Below are positions 1 through 5,452 of a DNA stretch of 5,452 bases, one piece after another. The position numbers were made by a program, and so were the translations under genes. This DNA comes from an uncultured Mucispirillum sp. (lineage in GTDB: Bacteria; Chrysiogenota; Deferribacteres; Deferribacterales; Mucispirillaceae). The DNA is taken from positions 1 through 5,452 of the forward strand of contig CAMWVK010000134.1 in assembly GCA_947177675.1 (NCBI GenBank), read 5' to 3'. Numbering within the stretch: the first letter of the stretch is position 1; each line of letters opens with the position of its first letter. Below the pieces are notes generated by a model, which saw only the letters and a list, made by a program, of their open reading frames with translations, made no database searches and was not told the DNA's origin.

Positions 1-1748
1 ATATTAACTGATAATTCTTCTCGTGTATGAATATCTGGAATTGCTGTTAAAAGTTGTTTCAGTCTTTTTTCTCCCATGCCAGAAATATTTAAAAGCGGTG
101 ATTTAGAAATATTTTTTAAAGCAAGGTTTCTAGAATATGCTATTGCAAAGCGATGAGATTCATCCCTTAACCTTTGTATAAAGTGCAAAAGTGGGTCATT
201 TTTACGCATAATAACAGGATTTTTTCTATTTAGAAGATGTATCTGCTCAATGGTATCTTCAAAATTATGCTTTTGTGGACGCAGAGACCTGCTTTTACTA
301 ATTGATATAAAAGGTGCAGTAATACCAGCATTTTCCGCTGCTTTCACAGCAGAATTAAGCTGACCTGTGCCTCCATCTATAATATATAAATCTGCCTCAT
401 CATCACTGCCTTCTCTGATATTTTCTCCTTTTCTGCTGAAAAGTTCACTCATAGATTGAAAGTCATCATTTGCAGCAGACTTAATTCTATATTTTTTATA
501 ATACTGTTTTGCAAATTCTCCATTTACTGCCACAACAGATACTCCCACAGTAAAGCTGCCGCCTAAATGAGAAATATCCACACATTCCACCCTTGATACT
601 TTTTCTACACCAATTAACTCTGCAAGCCTGCTAGATACATCTTTTCTTTCTCCTACTTTTAAAAGATACTGCTCTGTCTGCAGTTCTGCATTTTTTTGAG
701 CAAGGTTTAGAAGTCCCTGTATGCCTCTTTTTCTTATATGCACCTTTTTGCCAGCCATAAGAGATAGTGCTTCTTCTAATGTTTCATTATATTCTTCCCC
801 ATCACCTGCTAATGCAATAAACTCTGGAAACTGTCTTGTGTTTGAATAAAACTGCATAACAAATCTTTCCAAAAGCTCATCTTCTGTATCTGCAAAAAAG
901 TGAGTAGATACACCAATCATCCTGCCACTGCGGACAAATATTTGAGTAATACCTGTTACTCCAGAAATAGAGTGTTTGTAAAATACATCAATATTTCTTT
1001 CATCGCTTATATTAGTAACAGACTGTTTTGAAAAAAGCTTATCAAGAGATATTATTCTATCTCTTATTTTACCAGCTTCTTCAAAGGCAAGATTTTTTGC
1101 ATATTCTTTCATTTGGGCAGTCATAAGCTCTTTAACTTCAACTACACTGCCTTTAAAGAAACTTTTTATAGAATGGACTGTTTTCATATAATCTTCGCGG
1201 CTGATTAAGTTTTCACAAGGTCCAGAGCATTTTTTTATCTGATATTTTAAACAGATTTTTCTTTCTTTTAATCTAAATTGTGAACATGTTCTAAGCGGAA
1301 AGGCAGACTGCAGCATTTCTATAATATGCTTTAAATCGCCAACATTTACAAAGGGACCAAAATATACAGCATTTTCATCATGAGTATTTCTTGTCAAAAT
1401 AAGCCGTGGGTATTCTTCCTGGGTAAGTTTCACATAAGGATAGCCTTTAGAATCTTTTAGAAGAATATTATATTTAGGCATTTCAGTTTTTATGAGATTT
1501 GCTTCTAATAAAAATGCTTCCACTTCATTTTCTGTAATAATAGTTTTTACAGATGATGCATGGATAAGCATTTTTTCAGTTTTAATAGTTTTCTCTCCTG
1601 CATTAAAGTAAGAAGAAAGTCTGTTTCTTAAATTTTTTGCTTTGCCTACATATATTACTCTGCCCTTTGCGTCCATAAACATATAGACTCCGGGCTTTTG
1701 AGATATGTCTGAAAGATTAATTTGAAATTTTGGTTTTGCCAAAGACAT
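1..1748 (-). CDS. uvrC: UvrABC excinuclease subunit C, 3' end cut off by the window edge
   Basis: UvrC makes both incisions around DNA lesions marked by UvrA and UvrB in nucleotide excision repair (cytoplasm). I translated 582 codons with no stop; the frame runs off position 1. Domains seen: N-terminal GIY-YIG nuclease (GVY at 20-22, YVGKAKNLRNR at 33-43, Tyr47, Glu82 in LLEANLIK, Asn94 in PKYN); cysteines C155, C166, C174, C178, matching the set reported to bind a 4Fe-4S cluster in E. coli UvrC; a UVR/UvrB-binding helix pair near 203-238; the RNase H-like 3'-terminal nuclease domain with the Asp-Asp-His triad D391 (CVDISH), D458 (YIIDGGTGQ) and H532 (RDESHRF); and the first helix-hairpin-helix (LLNISGMGEKR, 552-562). 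Family length is about 600-620 residues, so only the last HhH part is missing. The start ATG shares its A with the argJ stop (TAATG); the next Met (23) would cut into the GIY-YIG motif. All key residues are present. Confidence 0.97.
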   Translation of the reverse strand, partial: MSLAKPKFQINLSDISQKPGVYMFMDAKGRVIYVGKAKNLRNRLSSYFNAGEKTIKTEKMLIHASSVKTIITENEVEAFLLEANLIKTEMPKYNILLKDSKGYPYVKLTQEEYPRLILTRNTHDENAVYFGPFVNVGDLKHIIEMLQSAFPLRTCSQFRLKERKICLKYQIKKCSGPCENLISREDYMKTVHSIKSFFKGSVVEVKELMTAQMKEYAKNLAFEEAGKIRDRIISLDKLFSKQSVTNISDERNIDVFYKHSISGVTGITQIFVRSGRMIGVSTHFFADTEDELLERFVMQFYSNTRQFPEFIALAGDGEEYNETLEEALSLMAGKKVHIRKRGIQGLLNLAQKNAELQTEQYLLKVGERKDVSSRLAELIGVEKVSRVECVDISHLGGSFTVGVSVVAVNGEFAKQYYKKYRIKSAANDDFQSMSELFSRKGENIREGSDDEADLYIIDGGTGQLNSAVKAAENAGITAPFISISKSRSLRPQKHNFEDTIEQIHLLNRKNPVIMRKNDPLLHFIQRLRDESHRFAIAYSRNLALKNISKSPLLNISGMGEKRLKQLLTAIPDIHTREELSVN

Positions 1749-2959
1749 TAACTCCTGTAATCTGCATTGATTTTAATATAATCCTGAGTTAAATCACATG
1801 TATAAAATTTTGCCATACTGTTTCCAGCATGTAAATCTATAATAATTTTATACTGCATTTCCTGCATAATATTATATGCTTTTTCTTCTAATGAATAGTC
1901 TATAATTTTACCTTGAGCAACATAGTGCATATCATTAAAATAAATATCTGTTTTATCTGGATCAAACTTTGCACCACTTGCACCAGCCGAAGCCATAAGC
2001 CTGCCCCAGTTTGGGTCGCAGCCTGCAAACATTGTTTTTACAAGTGGCGAATTAGCTATTTTTGATGCACATAGCTTTGCTTCTTCATCACTAGCTGCAT
2101 TTTTTACTTCAATAGTAATCATTCTGCTGGCACCTTCTCCATCAAGAGCAATCTGATGTGCAAGATAATCCATAACATTAATGAGTCCAGCTTTAAAATC
2201 TTCATAATTATCTTCAGTCACTTTTGTGCCGCTCATACCATTTGCCAGTAAAAGAACAGTATCATTTGTACTCATATCACCATCAACAGTTACTCTGTTA
2301 AAAGTTACTTCTACACACTCATTTAATGCATGCTGCAAAAGATTTCTATCAATTAATGCATCAGTTGTAATAAACGAAAGCATTGTAGCAAGGCTTGGAG
2401 CAATCATGCCTGCCCCTTTTGTGCAGCCGCCTATTGTGAAAAGACCTGCTTTTGTTTCCACACATACTGCAGTTTCTTTTAATGCTGTATCTGTTGTCAT
2501 AATTGCTTGTGCAAAGTTAATGCCGTTATCATCAGCAAGACCGTCTATTAAAACATCCCTAACATTTATGATTTTTTCTAAAGGTAGAGGCACTCCTATT
2601 ACACCAGTTGATGCTATTAATATATTCTCACTTTTTATTTCTAATCCATCTGCATATACTTCTGCAATTTTCTTACAGTGGTTAAAGCCTTCTGCACCAG
2701 TGCAGGCATTAGCATTGCCAGAGTTTGCAAATACTGCTGAAACTTTGCCACCTTTTTTCAATATTTCCATATCATATAAAACAGGTGCAGCTTTTACTAC
2801 ATTGGTTGTAAAAACAGCAGCAAATTCACAAGGCTCATCACTGAAAATTAAACCGCAGTCATCACGCTCTGCTTTTTTGCCTTTTATATCTCCATTAGCT
2901 GCAGCTGCCCTAAACCCAGCTGGTGTTGTTACTCCACCATAGGTTACTTTGCCTAACAT
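1748..2959 (-). CDS. argJ: Glutamate N-acetyltransferase / ornithine acetyltransferase ArgJ
   Basis: ArgJ transfers the acetyl group of N-acetylornithine to glutamate, giving ornithine and regenerating N-acetylglutamate (cyclic arginine pathway, cytoplasm). The 403 residues match the usual family length of about 390-410. ArgJ is made as a precursor that cleaves itself before a Thr nucleophile; the site is clear here as GMIAPSLATMLSF, between A191 and T192. Other family residues are visible: the oxyanion-hole pair T118-G119 (STGVIG), the substrate lysine K181 (TKGAGM), E275 (DGEGAS), the NWGR motif (317-320), and the C-terminal DYIKINADYRS with N398 and terminal S403. The N-terminus (VTYGGVTTPAGFRAAA) is typical. 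The ATG is preceded by a strong AGGAGG 5 bases upstream. ArgJ enzymes may be monofunctional or may also use acetyl-CoA; the sequence does not let me decide. It lies downstream of argC across a 425-base gap and overlaps uvrC by one base. Confidence 0.97.
   Translation of the reverse strand: MLGKVTYGGVTTPAGFRAAAANGDIKGKKAERDDCGLIFSDEPCEFAAVFTTNVVKAAPVLYDMEILKKGGKVSAVFANSGNANACTGAEGFNHCKKIAEVYADGLEIKSENILIASTGVIGVPLPLEKIINVRDVLIDGLADDNGINFAQAIMTTDTALKETAVCVETKAGLFTIGGCTKGAGMIAPSLATMLSFITTDALIDRNLLQHALNECVEVTFNRVTVDGDMSTNDTVLLLANGMSGTKVTEDNYEDFKAGLINVMDYLAHQIALDGEGASRMITIEVKNAASDEEAKLCASKIANSPLVKTMFAGCDPNWGRLMASAGASGAKFDPDKTDIYFNDMHYVAQGKIIDYSLEEKAYNIMQEMQYKIIIDLHAGNSMAKFYTCDLTQDYIKINADYRS
1751..1756 (-). 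promoter_or_regulatory. uvrC ribosome binding site inside the argJ 3' end
   Basis: AGGAGT lies within the last argJ codons (AGG AGT TAA) and sits 3 bases before the uvrC ATG. That spacing is shorter than usual, which together with the one-base stop/start overlap suggests that ribosomes ending argJ re-initiate on uvrC. It supports the chosen uvrC start. Confidence 0.65.
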
Positions 2960-2964
2960 ATTAA

Positions 2965-2970
2965 CCTCCT
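2965..2970 (-). promoter_or_regulatory. argJ ribosome binding site
   Basis: A full AGGAGG with 5 bases to the argJ ATG. It fixes the argJ start and is the strongest Shine-Dalgarno sequence in the window. A strong independent site fits argJ being translated on its own after the long gap from argC. Confidence 0.85.
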
Positions 2971-3015
2971 TTGATATATTTTATTAAAAATTTTTATTTT
3001 TTCTTGTTACTCACT

Positions 3016-3069
3016 AGGGCAATGCTTAATAATCGTTTAAAAGTACTCGCCACATCCTGTGGCTGCCCT
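3016..3069. repeat. Two stacked inverted repeats (outer and inner stem)
   Basis: The outer 6-bp stem AGGGCA/TGCCCT encloses an inner 6-bp stem GCCACA-TCC-TGTGGC. The right arms abut directly (3058-3063, then 3064-3069), so the two helices could stack coaxially. There is no T-run next to either stem, so this is unlikely to be a rho-independent terminator. Confidence 0.5.
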
Positions 3070-3096
3070 GTCATTCAGAGCGATAGCGAAGAATCT
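3070..3096. repeat. Motif resembling a widespread dispersed intergenic repeat
   Basis: On the minus strand this reads AGATTCTTCGC..., then CTCTGAATGACA. I know very similar strings (AGATTCTTCGC ... CTCAGAATGACA) as multi-copy intergenic sequence in several unrelated bacterial genomes. The recognition is from memory of the pattern, not a search. Its function is unknown. Confidence 0.4.
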
Positions 3097-3384
3097 TATA
3101 ATGTTCTAGTTTAAGTAGTGTTAAGCCTCTTTGGCCGCTAATGCTCCCCTTGAATAACAATAATTAAATATATTTATCATTCGCAAGTTTATGAAATAAG
3201 CGAATAATCTAAATTGCCTTTTATCAAAAATCTCTAAACCTGTGCGATTTCTATTTCCTTATCTCTTGGTTGGGAAATCGGCAGTTCTCGCAGGCTCGTC
3301 CATAAAATTTTTAAATCTACATTTCGCCAAAGTATTTGTTCGCATTATGCTTCACATGGCTGCACCATACAGCTTAATATTATC

Positions 3385-4386
3385 TTATATTAAACCAGTT
3401 GTTTCCTCAATCTTCTGCATTATGTTAAAACACTGCACAGCCTGACCTGATGCTCCCTTTAAAAGATTATCAATAGCTGAAACTATTATGGCTGTATCAT
3501 CTTTTTTATATACTGCAATATCTATAAAATTAGTATTTGCTACATATCTTATAGCAGGTATTGTATTTTTTACCCGTATGAAATATCTGCCTTTATATTT
3601 TTCTCTTATTGTATTTTCAAGTTCATCTTTTCCTGCACTTGTTTTAAAATAAATTGTAGATAATATACCACGGTTTACAGGCAGTAAATGTGGTGTAAAT
3701 ATTACTCGTGTATTTTTTTGTGCCTCTGAAAGTATAAAATCAATTTCAGAATTATGACGATGAGAAAATATGCTGTATGGTTTTAAATCTTCATTAGCTT
3801 CACAGAATATATTAGTAAGGCTTGGTTTCCTGCCTGCACCGCTTACCCCTGATTTACTGTCTGCTATAATGAATGAATTATCATCAATTAAGCCATTTTC
3901 AAGCAGTGGATAAAGTGGAGTGATAATAGATGTAGGATAGCAGCCTGCTCCTGCAATCAGTGATGTTTTCTGTATTTCTTTTGTATATATTTCTGCCTGA
4001 CCATAAACTGCCTTTTCTAAAAGGTAACCTGCAGTATGAACAGTGCCATATACTTCTTCATAGATATTTTTATCTTTTATACGAAAATCAGCACTTAAAT
4101 CTATAACTATTTTACCTTTTTCATATAAAAATTTTGCTGTTTCCATAGCAGTTTTATGGGGGAGACATAAGAAAAAGACATCTGCTTTTTTTGGCACTTC
4201 TTCTAAGTCATTTTCTACTAATATTATATCACATATTCCCTGCATTAACGGATATATTTCAGAAAATGGCTTTCCTGCATAACTTTCTGATGTAATAACT
4301 GATAACTCTAACTGGCTGTGTCTTGTAATGATTTTTACAAGCTCCACCCCTGTATAACCTGTTGCACCAATAATACCTGCACGCAT
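3385..4386 (-). CDS. argC: N-acetyl-gamma-glutamyl-phosphate reductase
   Basis: ArgC reduces N-acetylglutamyl phosphate to N-acetylglutamate semialdehyde with NADPH, the third step of arginine synthesis (cytoplasm). The 333 residues are close to the usual length of about 345. The N-terminal Rossmann fold is shown by GIIGATGYTGVEL (4-16, GxxGxxG). The catalytic cysteine is C149 in GAGCYPTS, and the catalytic His lies in SHRHNSEI (H209 or H211). Other family signatures are LPHKTA (75-80), IDLSADFR (95-102), SGVSGAGR (179-186), the TPHLLPVNRGI stretch (231-241) and DNLLKGASGQAVQ (306-318). The ATG has GGAG 5 bases upstream. argC is the first gene of the minus-strand group and diverges from the lipoprotein gene 220 bases away. 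In many bacteria argC and argJ sit almost end to end; here a repeat-like element separates them. No ArgR operator was convincing upstream. Confidence 0.97.
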   Translation of the reverse strand: MRAGIIGATGYTGVELVKIITRHSQLELSVITSESYAGKPFSEIYPLMQGICDIILVENDLEEVPKKADVFFLCLPHKTAMETAKFLYEKGKIVIDLSADFRIKDKNIYEEVYGTVHTAGYLLEKAVYGQAEIYTKEIQKTSLIAGAGCYPTSIITPLYPLLENGLIDDNSFIIADSKSGVSGAGRKPSLTNIFCEANEDLKPYSIFSHRHNSEIDFILSEAQKNTRVIFTPHLLPVNRGILSTIYFKTSAGKDELENTIREKYKGRYFIRVKNTIPAIRYVANTNFIDIAVYKKDDTAIIVSAIDNLLKGASGQAVQCFNIMQKIEETTGLI

Positions 4387-4420
4387 AACTGCTCCATTAA
4401 AATAAATGATTAATTTGTTA

Positions 4421-4449
4421 TTTATATAATTTATTTCAGTAAAAATAAA
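4421..4449 (-). promoter_or_regulatory. Possible weak sigma-70-type promoter for argC
   Basis: On the minus strand TATAAA (4426-4421, 5 of 6 to the -10 consensus) follows TTTATT (4449-4444, 3 of 6 to the -35) with a 17-base spacer. This would start transcription about 28 bases before the argC ATG. The whole stretch is AT-rich, so such matches arise easily by chance; low confidence. Confidence 0.25.
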
Positions 4450-4556
4450 TAGAAATATTTATAAAATTTATTTGTTGTAAAATATAAAAATAATTGCAGC
4501 AGTTTAAGCAGTCGTTTTTAGCTTTTACCATCATTTTTAGAATTTTTAAAAAACAC

Positions 4557-4583
4557 TTGACATTCCCCCCCCCGTGTTAGAAT
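4557..4583 (+). promoter_or_regulatory. Lipoprotein promoter with poly-C spacer, possibly phase-variable
   Basis: A perfect -35 box TTGACA (4557-4562) and a -10 box TAGAAT (4578-4583) are separated by 15 bases, nine of which are an unbroken C-run. The -10 is preceded by TG one base away (TGT-TAGAAT, TG at 4575-4576), an extended -10 motif, which supports this choice of -10. AT-rich sequence with A and T runs lies just upstream of the -35 (about 4540-4553), like an UP element. Transcription would start near 4590, about 17 bases before the ATG. Because the spacer is 2 bp under the optimum, changes in the C-run would be expected to alter promoter strength. Confidence 0.75.
4565..4573 (+). repeat. 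Homopolymeric C9 tract
   Basis: Nine consecutive C residues in otherwise very AT-rich DNA, placed between the -35 and -10 boxes. I saw no other C or G run of comparable length in the window. Such runs change length by polymerase slippage. Confidence 0.95.
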
Positions 4584-4606
4584 AGGCAAAAATTAAAGAG
4601 GGTCTT

Positions 4607-5305
4607 ATGAAGAAAATAATCATTACACTTTTTGCTATTTTTGCACTATTTGGTTGTGCTGAAGATGAAAAAAATCAATCATTACCACTTCCATCATTAC
4701 CATTTCCATATCCACCAGACAATAATACTGGTGGCGATAATAGCTCTGATGGAGACAATAATAATGATGATAAACCAATAGCGAATTTTGATTTTGTAGT
4801 AAATGGAAATATTGTAGCCTTTACAGATAAATCTACAGATGACTATGGAATAACTAAATGGGAATGGAATTTTGGACACTCTCTTGCCAGTGGTAATATG
4901 GTATCAAATGAACAAAATCCTGTACATGAATTTAAAGATCCAATTACAAATGATATATCAGATGGCACATATCCAGTAACACTTACTGTATATGATAAAT
5001 TAATGCAAAATAATACAGTTGAACAAAAAATATCTGTTACTGGTTTAAGAGCCAACTTCTCATACACCATCAGTGGCAATATGGTTACATTTAAAGATTG
5101 GTCATCAAACAAAGGTTCTTACTGTTTTTTAAGTGACTGTAAACAAGCTGTAAAATGGGAATGGAATTTTGGAGATAATAATACATTGAACGAAAAAAAT
5201 CCAACTCATACTTATCAGAATTCAGGCACTTATGATGTAATGCTAAAAGTATATACTGAAGATAACATTAGCCATTATACAATAAAACAAGTCACTATTG
5301 AATAA
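4607..5305 (+). CDS. Secreted lipoprotein with two PKD-like domains
   Basis: The 232-residue protein starts with a lipoprotein signal: KK at 2-3, a hydrophobic stretch IIITLFAIFALF (4-15) and the lipobox LFGC with C17 as the lipidated residue. Ala at +2, rather than Asp, favours the outer membrane in Gram-negatives. Residues 18-56 form a charged then Pro-rich and Asn/Asp/Gly-rich flexible linker, with SLPLP-SLPFP at 25-34. Two PKD-type beta-sandwich repeats follow: about 57-145 (KWEWNFG at 84-90, DGTYPVTLTVYD at 119-130) and about 148-231 (KWEWNFGD at 183-190, NPTHTYQNSGTYDVMLKV at 198-215). PKD domains usually serve adhesion or surface protein architecture; no enzymatic domain is present. 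C173 and C178 in domain 2 could form a disulfide. The start has GAGGG 4 bases upstream. The gene is monocistronic, behind a poly-C promoter and ahead of a hairpin. The precise function is unknown. Confidence 0.9.
   Translation: MKKIIITLFAIFALFGCAEDEKNQSLPLPSLPFPYPPDNNTGGDNSSDGDNNNDDKPIANFDFVVNGNIVAFTDKSTDDYGITKWEWNFGHSLASGNMVSNEQNPVHEFKDPITNDISDGTYPVTLTVYDKLMQNNTVEQKISVTGLRANFSYTISGNMVTFKDWSSNKGSYCFLSDCKQAVKWEWNFGDNNTLNEKNPTHTYQNSGTYDVMLKVYTEDNISHYTIKQVTIE
4679..4708 (+). repeat. Two tandem 15-bp units in the lipoprotein linker
   Basis: TCATTACCACTTCCA (4679-4693) is followed directly by TCATTACCATTTCCA (4694-4708), 14 of 15 identical and in frame. They encode SLPLP and SLPFP in the Pro-rich spacer after the lipidated Cys. 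Unit gain or loss would change linker length without a frameshift. Confidence 0.8.
4856..5173 (+). repeat. Direct repeat pair marking duplicated PKD modules
   Basis: An exact 21-base repeat occurs at 4856-4876 and 5153-5173 (begins AAATGGGAATGG, ends TTTTGGA), encoding K-W-E-W-N-F-G in each PKD domain. The copies are 297 bases apart, exactly 99 codons, so recombination between them would remove one PKD unit in frame. The surrounding domain sequences are clearly homologous but more diverged. Confidence 0.85.
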
Positions 5306-5330
5306 CATATCCTGCTAACGCAGGATATGT
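5305..5330 (+). terminator. Strong hairpin at the lipoprotein stop codon, probable terminator
   Basis: ACATATCCTGC and GCAGGATATGT form a perfect 11-bp stem with a TAAC loop, beginning at the last base of the stop codon. The T-rich tail is not immediate: CTTTAAAG follows, with a T5 run only at 5354-5358. Its position fits a terminator, but the weak U-tract leaves room for an RNA-stabilising hairpin instead. Confidence 0.6.
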
Positions 5331-5344
5331 CTTTAAAGACATAT
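5325..5344. repeat. Perfect 20-bp palindrome overlapping the terminator hairpin
   Basis: ATATGTCTTT is followed directly by its reverse complement AAAGACATAT. It shares ATATGT (5325-5330) with the right arm of the preceding hairpin, so the two foldings exclude each other. It may be a second terminator stem, usable from either direction, or a protein-binding site. Confidence 0.7.
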
Positions 5345-5386
5345 TATTTAATATTTTTATACAATGGTATATGATGATTTAGACTC

Positions 5387-5415
5387 TTGACTTGTATCTT
5401 TTTAGTAGATATAAG
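5387..5415 (+). promoter_or_regulatory. Probable promoter of a gene beyond the right edge
   Basis: TTGACT (5387-5392, 5 of 6) and TATAAG (5410-5415) are 17 bases apart, the optimal sigma-70 spacing. A purine-rich GAGAAGG follows (5420-5426), which could be a ribosome binding site, but no start codon suited to it falls inside the window. Confidence 0.45.
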
Positions 5416-5452
5416 AAAAGAGAAGGTTATAAAATACCAAACAGATTCAGTA

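Larger units (their letters stand above)
3009..3373. repeat. Hairpin-rich, repeat-like element filling the argC-argJ gap
   Basis: The 425 bases between argC and argJ hold no credible gene. About 3009-3373 is less AT-rich than the flanks and contains a series of exact short inverted repeats: AGGGCA/TGCCCT (3016-3021 with 3064-3069), GCCACA/TGTGGC (3049-3054 with 3058-3063), ATTCGC/GCGAAT (3179-3184 with 3200-3205), CGATTTC/GAAATCG (3245-3251 with 3274-3280), and GCTGCA/TACAGC with one G-U pair (3359-3364 with 3368-3373). A short motif also recurs inside it: GCGAAGAATCT (3086-3096) and GCGAATAATCT (3200-3210). The element begins a few bases after the argC stop and ends before the argJ leader, as expected for an insertion that spares both genes. 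No transposase or terminal target duplication was seen. I infer a dispersed non-coding repeat; copy number cannot be seen from here. Confidence 0.45.

Noticed and set aside
2226..2942. Plus-strand 238-codon frame opposite argJ
   Set aside because: It is the complement of a gene with an unmistakable ArgJ product and has no family features of its own.
2971..3035. Possible argJ promoter (TTGCCC on the minus strand with an AATAAA 18 bases on)
   Set aside because: Both boxes match only 4 of 6 and the -10 side is a featureless A/T run, so a chance match is as likely.
3049..3063. GCCACA-TCC-TGTGGC hairpin as a rho-independent terminator
   Set aside because: No T-run follows on either strand, and the stem is part of the larger repeat-like structure.
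3242..3445. Plus-strand 67-codon frame starting with GTG
   Set aside because: It has no ribosome binding site, runs antisense into the argC 3' end by 61 bases, and lies mostly in the repeat-like gap. The product is hydrophobic but not recognisable. Best seen as a chance frame in the repeat.
4387..4450. Possible ArgR operator (ARG box) upstream of argC
   Set aside because: The stretch is AT-rich with partial TGAAATAAATTAT-like matches, but no symmetric TGAAT...ATTCA pair could be found.
4697..5112. Two minus-strand frames opposite the lipoprotein gene (4697-4879 and 4843-5112)
   Set aside because: The plus-strand product has a signal peptide, lipobox and two PKD domains; the antisense products show nothing recognisable.
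1..5452. tRNA, rRNA, CRISPR array or insertion sequence
   Set aside because: No tRNA-like folds, rRNA motifs, regularly spaced repeats or transposase reading frames were seen on either strand.

Overview
The window is low-GC bacterial DNA. Four protein-coding genes are supported: three on the minus strand (argC, argJ, uvrC, transcribed from right to left) and one on the plus strand (a PKD-domain lipoprotein). The strong AT bias, the Gram-negative-style lipobox protein and the general style of the protein sequences fit a low-GC Gram-negative anaerobe. A Deferribacterota member such as Mucispirillum is my best guess, but it rests on impression and is not proven by the sequence.

Minus-strand block (about 1-4386). 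argC (4386-3385) encodes N-acetyl-gamma-glutamyl-phosphate reductase. It is followed by 425 non-coding bases (3384-2960), then argJ (2959-1748), ornithine acetyltransferase of the acetyl-recycling arginine route. The argJ stop codon overlaps the uvrC start by one base (TAATG), so the excinuclease gene uvrC (1748 to beyond position 1) is probably translationally coupled to argJ. ArgC and ArgJ act in the same pathway: ArgC makes N-acetylglutamate semialdehyde, and ArgJ later takes the acetyl group off N-acetylornithine and returns it to glutamate. UvrC belongs to nucleotide excision repair and appears to share only the transcript.

The argC-argJ gap is not empty. It is less AT-rich than its surroundings, holds at least five short inverted repeats, and carries a motif of a type I associate with dispersed intergenic repeats in bacterial genomes. 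It looks like an inserted repeat unit inside the argCJ group.

Plus-strand block (about 4550-5344). A small lipoprotein gene (4607-5305) diverges from argC. Its protein has a lipobox signal peptide, a Pro/Asn/Asp-rich linker and two PKD-like domains. Its promoter is the most interesting site in the window: a perfect TTGACA -35 box and an extended TGT-TAGAAT -10 box flank a run of nine C residues. In DNA this AT-rich, such a tract in the promoter spacer is the architecture of slipped-strand phase variation, as in the neisserial porA and opc promoters. At C9 the spacer is 15 bp; gaining two C would make it 17 bp. The gene ends directly at a strong hairpin that overlaps a second, perfect palindrome. 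The last 100 bases contain a good sigma-70-like promoter pointing out of the window to the right.
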